Shown here: positions 33,928-45,184 of the stretch, piece by piece
How positions within the stretch are numbered: the stretch's first letter is position 1
Layout: each line of letters starts with the position of its first letter
Notes under the pieces: model-generated
What the model saw: only the letters and a program-made list of their open reading frames with translations
Databases searched by the model: none
What the model was told of the DNA's origin: nothing
Program-made: the position numbers and the translations under genes
Assembly (NCBI RefSeq): GCF_040954835.1
Contig: NC_090703.1
Coordinates: 8,551,001-8,615,000, forward strand
DNA length: 64,000 nucleotides
DNA from: Lepisosteus oculatus
Lineage: Eukaryota > Chordata > Actinopteri > Semionotiformes > Lepisosteidae
Direction of reading: 5' to 3'

Positions 33928-36068
33928 CGGCGACTGAGGCGTGGGGGGTGGGGCTGTCGACCTGTTGTCCTGTTAAGGGTCGTTGTGAATGAAGATGTGT
34001 TGAGTCTGTAGTTTGTGCCTACTGTCAGAGTCAAACCCACCCGCCCCGTCCTCTTTCGTCTTAAAAAGCCCGCGTCTCTTAATGGAGCTGAGCGCGTCCC
34101 TCAGGTTAGAAAAGGTGATCCCTAGCCTCGTCGTTTACAGCACGTTTTCGTGTAAATCTGTGCTAACGAGCCATGACTTTGTGCTTGAGGAAAAAAAACA
34201 ACCACAGGAAAGATGCTTATTGTCGTAATCCTTGATTTTAAAGGGCGATTATGAAACCGAATTTCCTAGGTACAGGTAGAAATGACTTAATATGAACCTA
34301 CCTATATCTAGTATTTTGGTATGGTTTTGTGTTCGTTTTTAAGTTAACACTTTATTCCGATCAAACGAGCAATAGCAACTTGACTGCTTAACATGTTACG
34401 GAATTTTAATGGATTTTTAAATGTAACTAATCTTTCCTTGAAAATGAATGTATACAACGTTTTAACTGAGAGACTAACATGCGCTGTGCGTACTTCTTTC
34501 AAGATGTCACTAGCTAGTAGTGTATTTGGATGTCGCCCGCTGTTGTTTATTTTTTTTTGTACTCTGCCCCCTAGTGGTAGCATGTTTTCCATTCTGGACT
34601 TTGAATCCGTTTAGTTTTGTAGTGAGGTAACAAAGGTATTCAGTACCTTGAAAACAGTGAGCTATGGTACAGACCGGGGAAAATTCTCTTTGCGAGGGTG
34701 CACACATCCACACAGCTGACTGCCACGGTAATTCATTATGCCATAGATACTCCATACATGTAAGCTTTTTGTGTGTAAAATTTAAAAACGTAAACTGTGT
34801 CAGTGGACAGTTTGGACAGAGATCGTTTTTTTCTGAATGTTGCATTCATCATAAAAGAATGTTTGATAGAGAAACGTAATTTAAAATAATGTCGACTCAT
34901 TCTATTTTTGAATACGCGACAGTAAATTTTAAGCTCTGCTAGAAAAGAAAATATTGTATTTTGTATTAAAGCCTACCTCTCCTCCATCCGTTGTAGGACA
35001 GAAAAGGTAAATATGGAGCTGCGGTTGTTACCTCTGAACGTAGAAAACTGCGGAAAGATTTTTGCGATACCTGGAATATTTTACGAGATGCGCGTTTTGA
35101 TTTTGCAAAACTAACGTGAATAGCAGTGTCCAGTTGGACATACAAGTCCTTGACATTTATATTACTTTTGTAGACCTCTATTTTTTTAGAAAAAAACTTT
35201 TGGCACATGTCATGTTTTATTCCTAGGACTTGTGTCCATTAAGGACATGATGTCTGAGGTCTTGATATCATCGTGATACAGATGATAACTAGACTGCTAT
35301 CTTATCTACCAAATCGCCAGTACTTGGTCTTCACATTTCCCCCCATCAATAAGCGACTTACATTTGTTCACAATCCAGAAAACTCGGAAGGAAGTTTTCT
35401 TTAGCTAAGTCTCGTAAGACCTGGAAAACATCACATTCTAAGGAGTAATATTCTGCTCACTTTTACATACAAGGTCATTTTAAGATTTAAGTGTCATATT
35501 TATTTCGATGTCTGTATCCGCTCAAATGAATGTGGGAGTTGTAGTTTTACAGTCTTTTGTATATACACGCTTTTATTATTTTGTCCAGAAGAGAATTGAT
35601 TTTTATTTTTGTTAAAAGCAAACAGAAAAAAAAGACTTTGGAATTTATTTTTTTGTTTTGTTCTTTCTGTACAAAGCAGCATGTTTAAATATACTGCCAT
35701 CACGACACAGTGGAGAAAATCCTTAATTTTTCTCTGAAAAGTTTAAAATGCTGCTGCTTAGACATGGTTGCAAAAGTAGTTAAGAGGTTTATGTATACTG
35801 TATACTGAAAATGTATTTATAAAAAGCCCGTGATTATTCGTCAGATGTCGCTCTATACCGTCAGGTGAACTCAGTGCCAGTATTCCGTTTTGATTGTCTA
35901 ACAAATATGAATGTATTTTTATAGTGTTTATGAGCATCAAAATATTTTATTTTGCTGAGGTAACATTTACGTTAAAACATTTCAAAACATTGTGATAAAT
36001 GAAAACTAAATGACATTTTGTATTTGCGGCTTGTGGTTTTCAAAATAAAGATGAAAGAAAGGAAAACA
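33928..36068 (+). other. batf: batf 3' untranslated region, about 2.1 kb
   Basis: AT-rich sequence follows the stop codon. The first canonical polyadenylation signal I find is AATAAA at 36044-36049; an ATTAAA near 34964 may give a shorter form. Short open frames are not protein-like. The extent is inferred from the signals. Confidence 0.5.
36044..36049 (+). terminator. batf: Polyadenylation signal AATAAA, probably batf
   Basis: A canonical hexamer in TTCAAAATAAAGATGAAAG, about 2.1 kb after the batf stop and ahead of the flvcr2 5' region. Confidence 0.5.
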
Positions 36069-37479
36069 GCTCCCCCTGGAGGTTGATTTCAGTAGAACAA
36101 AACACGATTTCGTCGCAAGAGGAATATTAGCTTAGCACCGCAAAGGATTTAAAGACACCGTTTAAGCATTCTCTATTAATGAAACATTTTCATCGGTTTT
36201 CTTTGAAAGCAGCGCTTCTCAGCATTGTCCTAGTATTTTATTTTTACAACACCTGTCTCGTATCACGTGGGTCTCCCCTACATAGACACCTCAGGAGAGG
36301 AGAACAGCAATAGCAGATTGATAAGGAAAGGATCCACGTCGCTTTGGAAAAGATTAAAATGTATTTTGCTAGTACGTCACAGATCTGACTGGTTATTGCT
36401 TGGTTGTCATAGGACCACCAGCCGCCACAGATGACTTAAAATCCCATTAGTTTGCTATGATAAGGTCAACCACGTGTTTCGATGACAATCTACTACTAAG
36501 AATGCAACTAAAGGGAGTTCTCTCACGTGTGCAGTGGCTATTCAAGTTCTTGTCACAGGAGAACTGTAGAAGGATTTAGAGGATAACAGCTATGGATTGT
36601 GTTGATCATTTCCGTCTGGCAAACTGAATGCAGTGTTTCTCTAAATGGGCAAAGGCTGAACACAAATTGGAAACAAAGTGACAAAACAAACTTGACTTAA
36701 TTGAATAAAATAGCTGGCCTGCCCTTTACCGGAACTGTGAAACAAAAAAAAACAACATAATTTTTCTGTGAAAATACCTTTAAAACATTTTTTAACTTAA
36801 AAAAAACACGTTTGCACATTTTATGACACAGAGCGTACTAGTCACCAGAGGAATGTGACAAAGGACATTTTCAGATCATCGCCGCTTAATCTTCAGTTTC
36901 ATAAGATAAAGTCTACCAAAGAACAGCAGCGGGATAGGCGTTGTAATCAAATTCACCTCGAGGCAGTGAGCATGCCGACGAGGCAGCGCTAAATTTATTC
37001 ATCTGAAAGAATGAAGTGAATCTGACAGTGTGGTACAAACGGAGGCGCAGGGTCTTATTTTAGCTTGATTTCCGAGATCCAGAATTTCAGTGCATTGGCG
37101 CGTTGGTTGGAGCTGTCGCGGTCTTCCTTCTGCAAATCGTCTCGAGTACTGAACTGCAGATGGGACCGAGCCCCCTGTAAACATTGACGAAAGTCTACGA
37201 GCTAACAAGGCAATGCATTCCATTAGTTCGGAGGGAATCATCTGAACGGACTATGAAAAGGAAAACAAGGCAATCTAATCTCCATTCGTTGAGATCTCTA
37301 CAATTCTCATTTAAATATCTTTTCGACACTGTGGATGTTTAGGATTTTGCATCTGCTCTCAGTGTAACCTATCTGTTGTATACAGTCTATTTCCCCTGTC
37401 TCGTATATTTGCCTATTTCAAAATCTATTCATTTCTGAGAATATTACAGATAAGGATAACTCCACCGTACGAGCTCAGA
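36069..37479. other. batf-flvcr2 intergenic DNA
   Basis: No gene or named repeat is visible. Confidence 0.5.
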
Positions 37480-38248
37480 GCGATGTCTTTTAACAACTAT
37501 TGGTTAAAGTTCGCAGGGTGGAGCTTCTACACCACGTGGTTGTAGGAAGCCGGCGTTTACATTGGAGGCCGGAGCATGACCGCTCTGAAGTTTGAAGACT
37601 TATTTTTTTTCCCCGACGGGATTTGGACTAGTAAGGCTGTGTCTTTTTGTACTTTCAGTCCCTAAAGGGATCAGCATGCCGCAACACAACTGTAATGATG
37701 ACTTACCATCATCATGTGGCTCCGATTTCTGCATCATAAGGAAGTCCTGAAAAGTTTCTCCTTTGTCATAAAGTTGCCAAGTTTGTTCTTATTTTTTTAC
37801 GATTAGGTTAGCGATTTTGGTAACAAAGTACGTACTGTCCTTCAAACAAACCGAACGTATTGTTTTTAAGCCGCAATATCAGGTAGCTAATATAAAAAAC
37901 AACTCGTCATATAGCCAAAGAAGAAACTGAAGTGCACCCGCACGTGACTTTTTCCCCAAAAAGGAGAACTGCTGGTGTTACTGAAGATCAAAGGATCTGA
38001 CGGGTAACAAAACAACGAGTTTATCTTCGGGTTTTTGTCGGACCTTGATTCTCACAACCGATATCTTCTTTCCCGTTTGCTCAACCGGTGTGCAGTAAAA
38101 CGTCTAGCATGAGATAACTGTGTATCTCCTAACAGCCGTGGTGTTCTTTCTCAGAGAGACATTCATAGAAAATACTACAGGGCTCTTCCTGAAAAGGTTT
38201 CCGGGTCCCAGAAATCAAGGGGGAAAAAAATCGAACTGACCGAGAAAC
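37480..38248 (+). promoter_or_regulatory. flvcr2: flvcr2 5' flank and leader for exon 1A
   Basis: An inverted CCAAT box (CTATTGGTT, about 37497-37505) and an E-box CACGTG in ACCACGTGGTTG (about 37530-37545) lie 700 bases before the exon 1A start, in a stretch of raised CpG. No TATA box is obvious. The start codon is preceded by GAGAAAC. The promoter role is inferred from these boxes and from position. Confidence 0.4.
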
Positions 38249-38812
38249 ATGAACGAGACGCCTGCCTCCGAGAAAGATGCTTCGGATCTGGAAAAAGCAA
38301 AAATCATTCATGACCCCAAATCTCCGGCTGACGTCCAGAAACTCCCCAATGGGAACGAGGATGGCTCCCTAGCTACCCACCTGTACCGAAGGCGATGGTT
38401 CATCGTCTGTCTGTTCAGTTCTTACTCTCTCTGCAATGCGTTTCAGTGGATCCAGTACGGCATCATCAACAACATCTTCATGAAGTTCTACAACGTGGAC
38501 TCCTTCACCATCGACTGGATGTCCATGATCTACATGCTCACCTACATCCCTTTCATATTCCCCGTTACGTGGCTGTTGGATAAGAAGGGGCTGCGGGTCA
38601 TAGCTCTGGCCGGGTCCGCCCTGAACTGCGTGGGGACGTGGATCAAGGTGGCGAGCGTCAGACCCGACCTGTTCGGGGTGACGATGTTGGGACAGTTCAC
38701 CTGCTCGCTGGCCCAGGTCTTCATTCTCGGGATGCCGTCCCGGATCGCCTCGGTGTGGTTCGGATCACGTGAAGTGTCCACGGCGTGCTCCATCGGCGTC
38801 TTTGGAAACCAG
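38249..38812 (+). CDS. flvcr2: flvcr2 alternative first coding exon 1A (188 codons)
   Basis: FLVCR2 (SLC49A2) is a 12-segment plasma-membrane major-facilitator transporter, now regarded as a choline/ethanolamine carrier and earlier linked to haem. The exon encodes a 44-residue polar cytoplasmic tail, then TM1 (with NAFQWIQYG), TM2, the loop motif DKKGLR (MFS motif A type), TM3, TM4 and the start of TM5. [16 protein letters not shown] and [12 protein letters not shown] agree almost fully with mammalian FLVCR2. Trp67 and Gln156 align with human Trp102 and Gln191, residues of the choline site; the spacing of 89 is the same. It ends phase 0 at CAG followed by GCAAGT, a GC-type donor. Using the next GT, four bases on, would break the frame. 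No exon 2-like sequence occurs before exon 1B, so 1A most likely splices to 50618. Confidence 0.9.
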
Positions 38813-38818
38813 GCAAGT
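38813..38818 (+). promoter_or_regulatory. flvcr2: GC-type splice donor of exon 1A
   Basis: CAG|GCAAGT pairs with U1 at every other consensus position, as is usual for the rare GC-AG introns. Only this cut keeps the frame into exon 2. Confidence 0.75.
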
Positions 38819-40466
38819 ATCCCCGAGAGACGACATAGGCAGTTAAGTACTCTTGGATATCCTCCAGAATTGATTCTAAAAGTCACAACCAGCATCATCT
38901 GAATACATCGTCAGAACCTCATTCTTAATTCTCGCTGTTCCTTCTTCACCGTAGGACAGCGGGTTGACGCCTAATGTGCACTAACAAGTTTCAGTATGGC
39001 AGTTTCAAAACACGCTTTCTCTGCCACTGCAAGTGGTGTTATTGATTTTCTTTGAAAAAACAACAACCCATTGCTTTTTATTTGTGCTACACGTAACATA
39101 ACCGAAATCGAGGGTTCGTGGGTGTGTAGTCACAGTGAAGAAATGTATGATTAACATTGGACGGTTTATTAAATGTGGTCTGTGAAGGGGATTTAAACTG
39201 CTTCATTTTCAAAAGCAGAGAACGGTAATATATTTGTTCTGCTCAGTGCAGATACGCAAAGGAGTTATCTAAGAGCACGGTGACTTGATATTAATTGTTA
39301 ATATTAACATGAATCTCCAGAAGGTTTGGAGTGCCAGTGTTTCAAATTAATTTAGGGAATGGGTTGATGCAGGGAACTGGTGTTAAGAGCTCTACTGAAT
39401 TTCTGTAAAGTAATATTTTTGCTTTTGAAGGAAATTTAAGGCTTTAATGAAAGACAGTGGTGGATTTCATTCAGACCTGGTTTAGGGTTAGGGTTAGGAT
39501 TTCTTGGAGATGAGGTGTTGTTATGGTTATGTTTCAAATGGTTTAAATGACTTGAGTGTTTGAGGCCTCTGTTTGGCTTGATTCAGCATTCTGGTGATTG
39601 TTAGGGCTTTTACTAACATGTATAAAACATAAGGCCACAAGCAGGCATAGGGCAGTACAAAACTGTAACTCCATCTGAATTTTTCATCTATCTTAAAAAT
39701 GTAGCCATGATGTTAGCTGAAGTTAAATTTAAGGGGCACTCTAACCCAAAACCAAACAGTAGCCCAATGCTGTGTCAGGTGCCTGGAACCTACCCTACCC
39801 CCAGCCTCGAAATGGACCTGAAACTACTGTAGATGCCACAGTTTAGCTGAAAATGTCTGACCTGTTAGCCCCCAGGAGCTGAAAAGCCATCTCCACATCA
39901 TCCCCAAGTCTACAGTCGTCTCTAATTGACTAAGTCAGAATTAAGTTTTGGTCCGACTCTTTACACCCTCCCTGGCAGCGACAGGGCTGCAAGTCTTGGC
40001 TACTGCCACCTTTTGTACTGAAAGCTCCTTTGAAACTTAAAAATATATCGCACTGAATTAACTGTCCTGTGATTCCCTAACGGATATGTACTTTCTTCCT
40101 CTTGCCGTCTTTTTGTCTAGCCAGAATTCCTAATTACATGTGCCTTGTCTTAATGAAGCCTGTTAGTCCTGCTTGTGTATGGTTTATGTCGAATGTGTTT
40201 GCAGCACCAAGTATACCGGAGTATTTTCCTTGTACGTGACATGTACGTGGTGAGTGCAGATGACTCTATTTCTGGTTTCCAAGTCACACTCACACACTGT
40301 CAAAATCAAACTGAACTGGGAGTAAAGCTTCTGTACATGCGTTACAAGCATCTGTATAAATCATTTAATTTATTTTGTCTCCGTGAAAGACATCGGCAAC
40401 AAAGTACAGTTAGTGCAGGGAGTCAGGTTCCCGCCAGCTCCTCTTAAATCAGCAGCTCTGTGCTCC
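38819..40466 (+). other. flvcr2: flvcr2 intron between 1A and 1B, left part
   Basis: No exon is recognised. Three TTAGGG units occur at 39482-39500, too few to mean more than chance or a short interstitial telomere-like motif. Confidence 0.6.
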
Positions 40467-40506
40467 GGGGGCGGTCCACTTCCGCATGGCTGCCGTCTCT
40501 CATTGG
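40467..40506. promoter_or_regulatory. Promoter-like cluster: GC box, ETS site, CCAAT box
   Basis: GGGGGCGG (40467-40474), CCACTTCCGC (40476-40485, ETS type) and an inverted CCAAT box ATTGG (40502-40506) fall within 40 bases, and CpG-bearing sequence continues to about 40740. It lies between the two flvcr2 first exons. It may drive transcripts that use exon 1B through an unseen leader exon, or a minus-strand transcript. No TSS evidence is available. Confidence 0.35.
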
Positions 40507-40920
40507 CTGCCTCTCTCCGGACGCCGCTGTCAGGATCTTACGTCGGCACTCTTAAAGGGGAAAGCGGTCCTCTGCTTCACCACGTTGACCATCGTGGCAG
40601 TGAAACTCGCGGAAATCCGTCAGTTTTGTAAAAGCAAAATCCAAGTTACTGGCAGGCCCGTGGCACGATGTGCTTAGTGTCGTTTGTGGGATTTCTGCAC
40701 GCCGCTGCGAACCCAAAGCGGCAAAACACGCTGCGAAGTCCTTATTCATTGCAGTGAGTTTTAAGTCTTTGAGGAATGTTTTTCTAGTTTTAATCTGTTT
40801 TGGCGGTTTAAATCCTACCCAGCCATACGTGCAGTATTGTGTCCGGGAGGATCTCCTATTTGAATCTTTCCCCAAAGTTATTATGGTTGGCACTGGAGAA
40901 ATATATTATTATAACAACAA

Positions 40921-41196
40921 TTCTCTCGAAAAAGAGTAGGGATGTTAATCCTGATGTCCTGGTCAAATTGCCCCCTGGCCTCCTAATAATCCCCATCTAT
41001 GAACTGGCTTCATCACTCTGTTCTCTTCCTCACTGAGAGCTGGTGTGTGGGGAGAGTACTGGTGCACTTTGGCTCCTATCGCATCATCCAGGTGGGGCTG
41101 CACACTGGTGGGGTGGAGGGGAGTCCCCATGACCTGTAAAGTGCTTTGAGTGGAGTGTCCAGAAAAGCGCTGTATAAGTGTAAGGATTTATTATTA
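40921..41196 (+). mobile_element. 5S-SINE, 5'-truncated
   Basis: This copy runs in the opposite direction to the others. It starts inside the body (TTCTCTCGAAAAAGAGTAGG), passes AGGTGGGGCTGCACACTGGT and GTGCTTTGAGTGGAGTGTCC and ends in the TTATTATTA tail. The 5S head is absent, as expected for truncated reverse transcription. Confidence 0.8.
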
Positions 41197-42101
41197 GACA
41201 ACGGTCTGTGATTGACTTATGTTGTACTGTAGTTTGTCACAGAGCCTGACAGAAAGTAGACCACCAAAAAAGAACAGCAAGCGAATTATTGACTCTCAGA
41301 AGAGCATGTACCGAGAATTGACCAGGAAGGGTCATTCTGTAAATATCTTGTCATAAAATGGTCTCTTTTCCTGATGTGATTCTGGATTGTTTTTATATAA
41401 CAATAATTGAAGAATGGATTAATTATTGGACAGGTTTCCTAATGAGAACTAAAGAAACCAAATAATTGGGTAAAAGCAGGTAAAAATATGGACTTGCAAA
41501 GCCTCTCAGTCCCTGGAATGTCTGTGCCTGTGTTCTGTGCTGCTCCTGCTGTAGCAGAGAAGTGCTTCTTTTAAAGCAAGCAGGGTTGGAAAGGAAGATA
41601 TCAAAACCGCTTTTCTTTCGATAACACGCTTTATAGCATAACGGGAAAACTGTCACGGCAACCTTCTATGCAGAACTTCAATATAGGTTTGCAACGTAAT
41701 TGATTTTCATCTTTGATTTTGTTGTTTGGTTATTGTAAGGACTTAAATCAATATTACGTACTGTATATCCCACTCACTGGTCTGCCTTGGGCCAGATAGT
41801 CATTTTCTTCACGGATATTTGCACTCGCACTGGATTTAAAGGAGCAATCTATGCCACCTGTATTTTCTTTTATTCCGTTGCTTTCTTGCTCCACGTTCTG
41901 ATAGGTGATTTTATTTTTTAGGCTGAGTCAGAAACCTTGAAAGGAATGGAAGCTGTTCATCTACAGTAGCCATAAGGCGCTGTCTCCAGCTCCTAAACCC
42001 TTGAGTCCTGTGTCGCCTGGCCACAGGCTGAAGGGCGAAAATGGAGATGCAGAAGGTCTTCTGTGGTGTCAGATTCTGAAGAGAGCTGTTGTAATGTGAT
42101 C

Positions 42102-42597
42102 TTGTACTCAGTCCCTCCATTCATACTCCGTAACTGTGTGCTTCACTAGTGTGGTGCCTGTTTCTACATACTGTACTTCAGACATGCTGAAAAAGCTTAT
42201 TTAGGTAGTTAATAATGGACTTTGATTTAAAAAAAAGCTCTGTAACGAAGGTTTCTTGAACTTAATTATATTAGGTAAAATAGCTGCAAAGTGGTGTAAC
42301 TGCAGAATAAATGAAAGGAAAGGCGTCGTGCGTAGTTCTGCTATGCAGGTACTGTATTTAGCTGATTGGGCACTCAAAGCCCTTAATCTTCATATATATT
42401 TGGGCTTATTTTGTTTTAGTTTCTTTGAGCCAGCATTTTTGTTGATCATTAGTTGTGTGACTTGGTAAATGCAATGTTGAGATTAGCATGTGGTATTAAA
42501 GAAGGAATTTATAGTGGAACATTATATTGTACAGTATAACAATGAAACGTCATCAGCAGCTACAGAAAGGTACGGGTTATTTGCCTTATGATAAGGG
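42102..42597 (+). repeat. Tandem duplication, unit 1 (496 bp)
   Basis: This unit is followed directly by a near-identical second unit with an exact offset of 496 bases. I find three differences by eye (ACATACTGT/ACATATTGT, TAACGAAGG/TAATGAAGG, TATAGTGG/TATGGTGG). The content is AT-rich and non-coding; the matching 70-codon frames in both units come from the duplication. Confidence 0.95.
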
Positions 42598-43093
42598 TTG
42601 TACTCAGTCCCTCCATTCATACTCCGTAACTGTGTGCTTCACTAGTGTGGTGCCTGTTTCTACATATTGTACTTCAGACATGCTGAAAAAGCTTATTTAG
42701 GTAGTTAATAATGGACTTTGATTTAAAAAAAAGCTCTGTAATGAAGGTTTCTTGAACTTAATTATATTAGGTAAAATAGCTGCAAAGTGGTGTAACTGCA
42801 GAATAAATGAAAGGAAAGGCGTCGTGCGTAGTTCTGCTATGCAGGTACTGTATTTAGCTGATTGGGCACTCAAAGCCCTTAATCTTCATATATATTTGGG
42901 CTTATTTTGTTTTAGTTTCTTTGAGCCAGCATTTTTGTTGATCATTAGTTGTGTGACTTGGTAAATGCAATGTTGAGATTAGCATGTGGTATTAAAGAAG
43001 GAATTTATGGTGGAACATTATATTGTACAGTATAACAATGAAACGTCATCAGCAGCTACAGAAAGGTACGGGTTATTTGCCTTATGATAAGGG
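42598..43093 (+). repeat. Tandem duplication, unit 2 (496 bp)
   Basis: The second unit of the pair ends at TTATGATAAGGG before unique sequence GCCGTTCTC. It lies in the intron between flvcr2 exons 1A and 1B. Confidence 0.95.
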
Positions 43094-43486
43094 TTGCCGT
43101 TCTCACACCTTAGGTAAAAGACTGACTGCTGACTGTACACATGCCCACCCCATAGCCAGTACAATTCCAATGTTTTGTTAGACATAGAAATACTAATGTG
43201 TCCAACAATAGGAAGGGAGTTATTTCTGCTCTGTATTTCAGGATCAGTAAGAATTGTACATCTCATCTTCAACCATTTTTCAGGTTTTGCACTTTGTGTT
43301 CTTTGCTCTGACTGCTCTTTGGCCTGACTGATTAGATCCCTTGGCACTGGCTGATTTCACCTGTGGGGTTGTACATGTCCGTTTTCTCTGAAGTTCCCCC
43401 ATAATTCAATGGGTGAAGTAACCTCTCACTGCTCACCCTGATCTCCAGTGCACTGGGCCTCTGGTCCAGAATGGCTGCTGTATATT

Positions 43487-44112
43487 TAGGGTGACCAGAC
43501 GTCCTCTTTTTCCCAGACATGTCCTCTATTTGAGACCTAAAATATTGGTCTGATCGGGATTTATAAAATTCCAAGAATTGTCAGGATTTTGTTTTGCTCA
43601 TTATTCAGACTGTAAACACACAAAGGCCTGCATATTTTCGTTCATTCTATGCATTACCAGTAGATGTTTTGAACTTGCATGCAGCGTACGCAGTGTAGCT
43701 TGAAAAGGGTTTTTGTGTGTGTGTGGCTGTTTTTAAGGATATGAGAAATAACAATGTTTAACTTGTTTCATTATATTTCAAAATGTTTAGTTAAAATTGA
43801 TAATTTTTGCAACCAATGAGGAGGTCTCCTAAGTTATGATGTCTTCATTTTTTCCTCCGATATAAAGACTTTTGTTGTGTTAAAATGGAAAAAAGTTTAA
43901 AATGGTTTATTTTTCCTTGTTTGGCGGTATGGAAGAGAAATAGCAACCCTACAACTGTTTAAGAGCTTGCTAAGAAGTTAAATAAAAACTAGAGAGTTTA
44001 AGCTGATTTTTGGATTAGAAAAAGTAATAAAGATTAGTTACTTTGGAGGCATGTGTCGAGTGTCGATTATCCCCCTGTCCTCTTTTTTGAAAACCAAACT
44101 ATGGTCACCCTA
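43487..44112. mobile_element. Non-autonomous DNA transposon with terminal inverted repeats
   Basis: The left end TAGGGTGACCAGACGTCC (43487) and the right end TATGGTCACCCTA (to 44112) form an 11-bp inverted repeat, TAGGGTGACCA. Subterminal GTCCTCTTTTT also recurs near both ends. The 626-base interior has no transposase. The ends recall hAT-type elements, but I see no clear 8-bp target duplication, so the superfamily is uncertain. Confidence 0.6.
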
Positions 44113-44159
44113 GTAAGGTACGTCACCTGGAGGGCTGCACTTCACAGCTCCGTAAAATC

Positions 44160-44240
44160 AGCCCTCCTATGTTTAAAGTGCTTTGGGGATTCTTCTGGTT
44201 GAAAAGCTCTTCATAAGTAAGAGAAATTATTATTATTTTC
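44160..44240 (+). repeat. SINE/LINE 3' tail fragment
   Basis: AAAGTGCTTTGGGG, then CTCTTCATAAGTAAGAGAAA and TTATTATTATT, is the usual tail of CR1/L2-type-mobilised fish elements. The body is not recognisable. Confidence 0.45.
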
Positions 44241-44344
44241 TCTGATATAAACCTCCAGCTCTGTTACTTTTGAGTGAGCTGAATTTCTGTTGCTCTTCCT
44301 GTAAAACGCACTGAAAAAGTCCAATAAAAATAATGTCAAATTGC

Positions 44345-44460
44345 ACCGATATTCTACCCTTGAGCAAGGTACTTCACTTAAATTGCATCTGTAGAATGTC
44401 CAGCTATCTAAATGTAAGCCAGTATGGATAAAAGTAACAGCCAAGTAAATCAATTATTAT
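44345..44460 (+). repeat. SINE 3' fragment
   Basis: CCTTGAGCAAGGTACTTCAC, GGATAAAAGTAACAGCCAAG and a short TTATTATT tail match a common fish SINE 3' region (consensus-like GGATAAAAGCGTCAGCTAAA). Confidence 0.5.
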
Positions 44461-45184
44461 TAATGCTAATTATTCATTCATGTTTAATTATCATTTTCCT
44501 TGGGGAAGAACGCTTGCATTGTTTGCAAGTAACAAAAAGAAACATTGCAGCACTACAGACAATATCCTCAGGCAGCCATCATTTCAGTGTCTCTCACATT
44601 TTCAGAGTCAGATTCGAATGGTGGAGGTGTTTATTGCTAATGCGTAAAGACTTTCTCAAGTACACCACAGCACTGCCTTTTAACTGAAATTTTGAATTAT
44701 TACAGAATTGGAGCATCACTGAAATGTTGTATATGTAGATGCCTACCCTCACGAAGCATAGAAGCTTTTATATGTCAGGGTTTTAAAATGGTTTTGCAAA
44801 ATGCCGTGTGCTTGCTAGGAGGTAACTGAACCTGGAAGGAGGGTCCAAAGAGGAAAATCCTGAAACATCACATGACTTTGGAAGGCCGGTGCTAATAAAT
44901 AGTGGAATACACACAAAGGGTTTGGGAAAAGGGGAACAGATCTGGAACTGTCAGCTCACTTATGAAGCAGGTATTTTTCAGAGGTGTGTTTACTGTACCA
45001 GGGCAGCATGGCAGGCAGAATTAGGGTGAGAGTGCACTCTGTTTGTTTTACTTAGTATGGTTTTGAATTTTACGGAGAAGGGGATTTAAGAAGCTTGAAG
45101 AGAAGCTTGAAGAAAATAAAGAGCATCAAAGTTTCATACAGACCCCACTCCTAAGGTGCTGCAGGTTTTCCGTCCAGTTTCAAC

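Noticed and set aside
39482-39500. Three TTAGGG units
   Set aside because: Too short to claim an interstitial telomere; GGTTAGGG runs this short are common.
42256-42964. Two identical 70-codon frames
   Set aside because: Identity comes from the young tandem duplication; the peptide has no family match and AT-rich codon use.
38813-45184. A hidden second set of flvcr2 exons 2-6 behind exon 1A
   Set aside because: I searched by eye for LGIAVGF-, FYA-STLLNR- and [11 protein letters not shown]-like peptides in this interval and found none.
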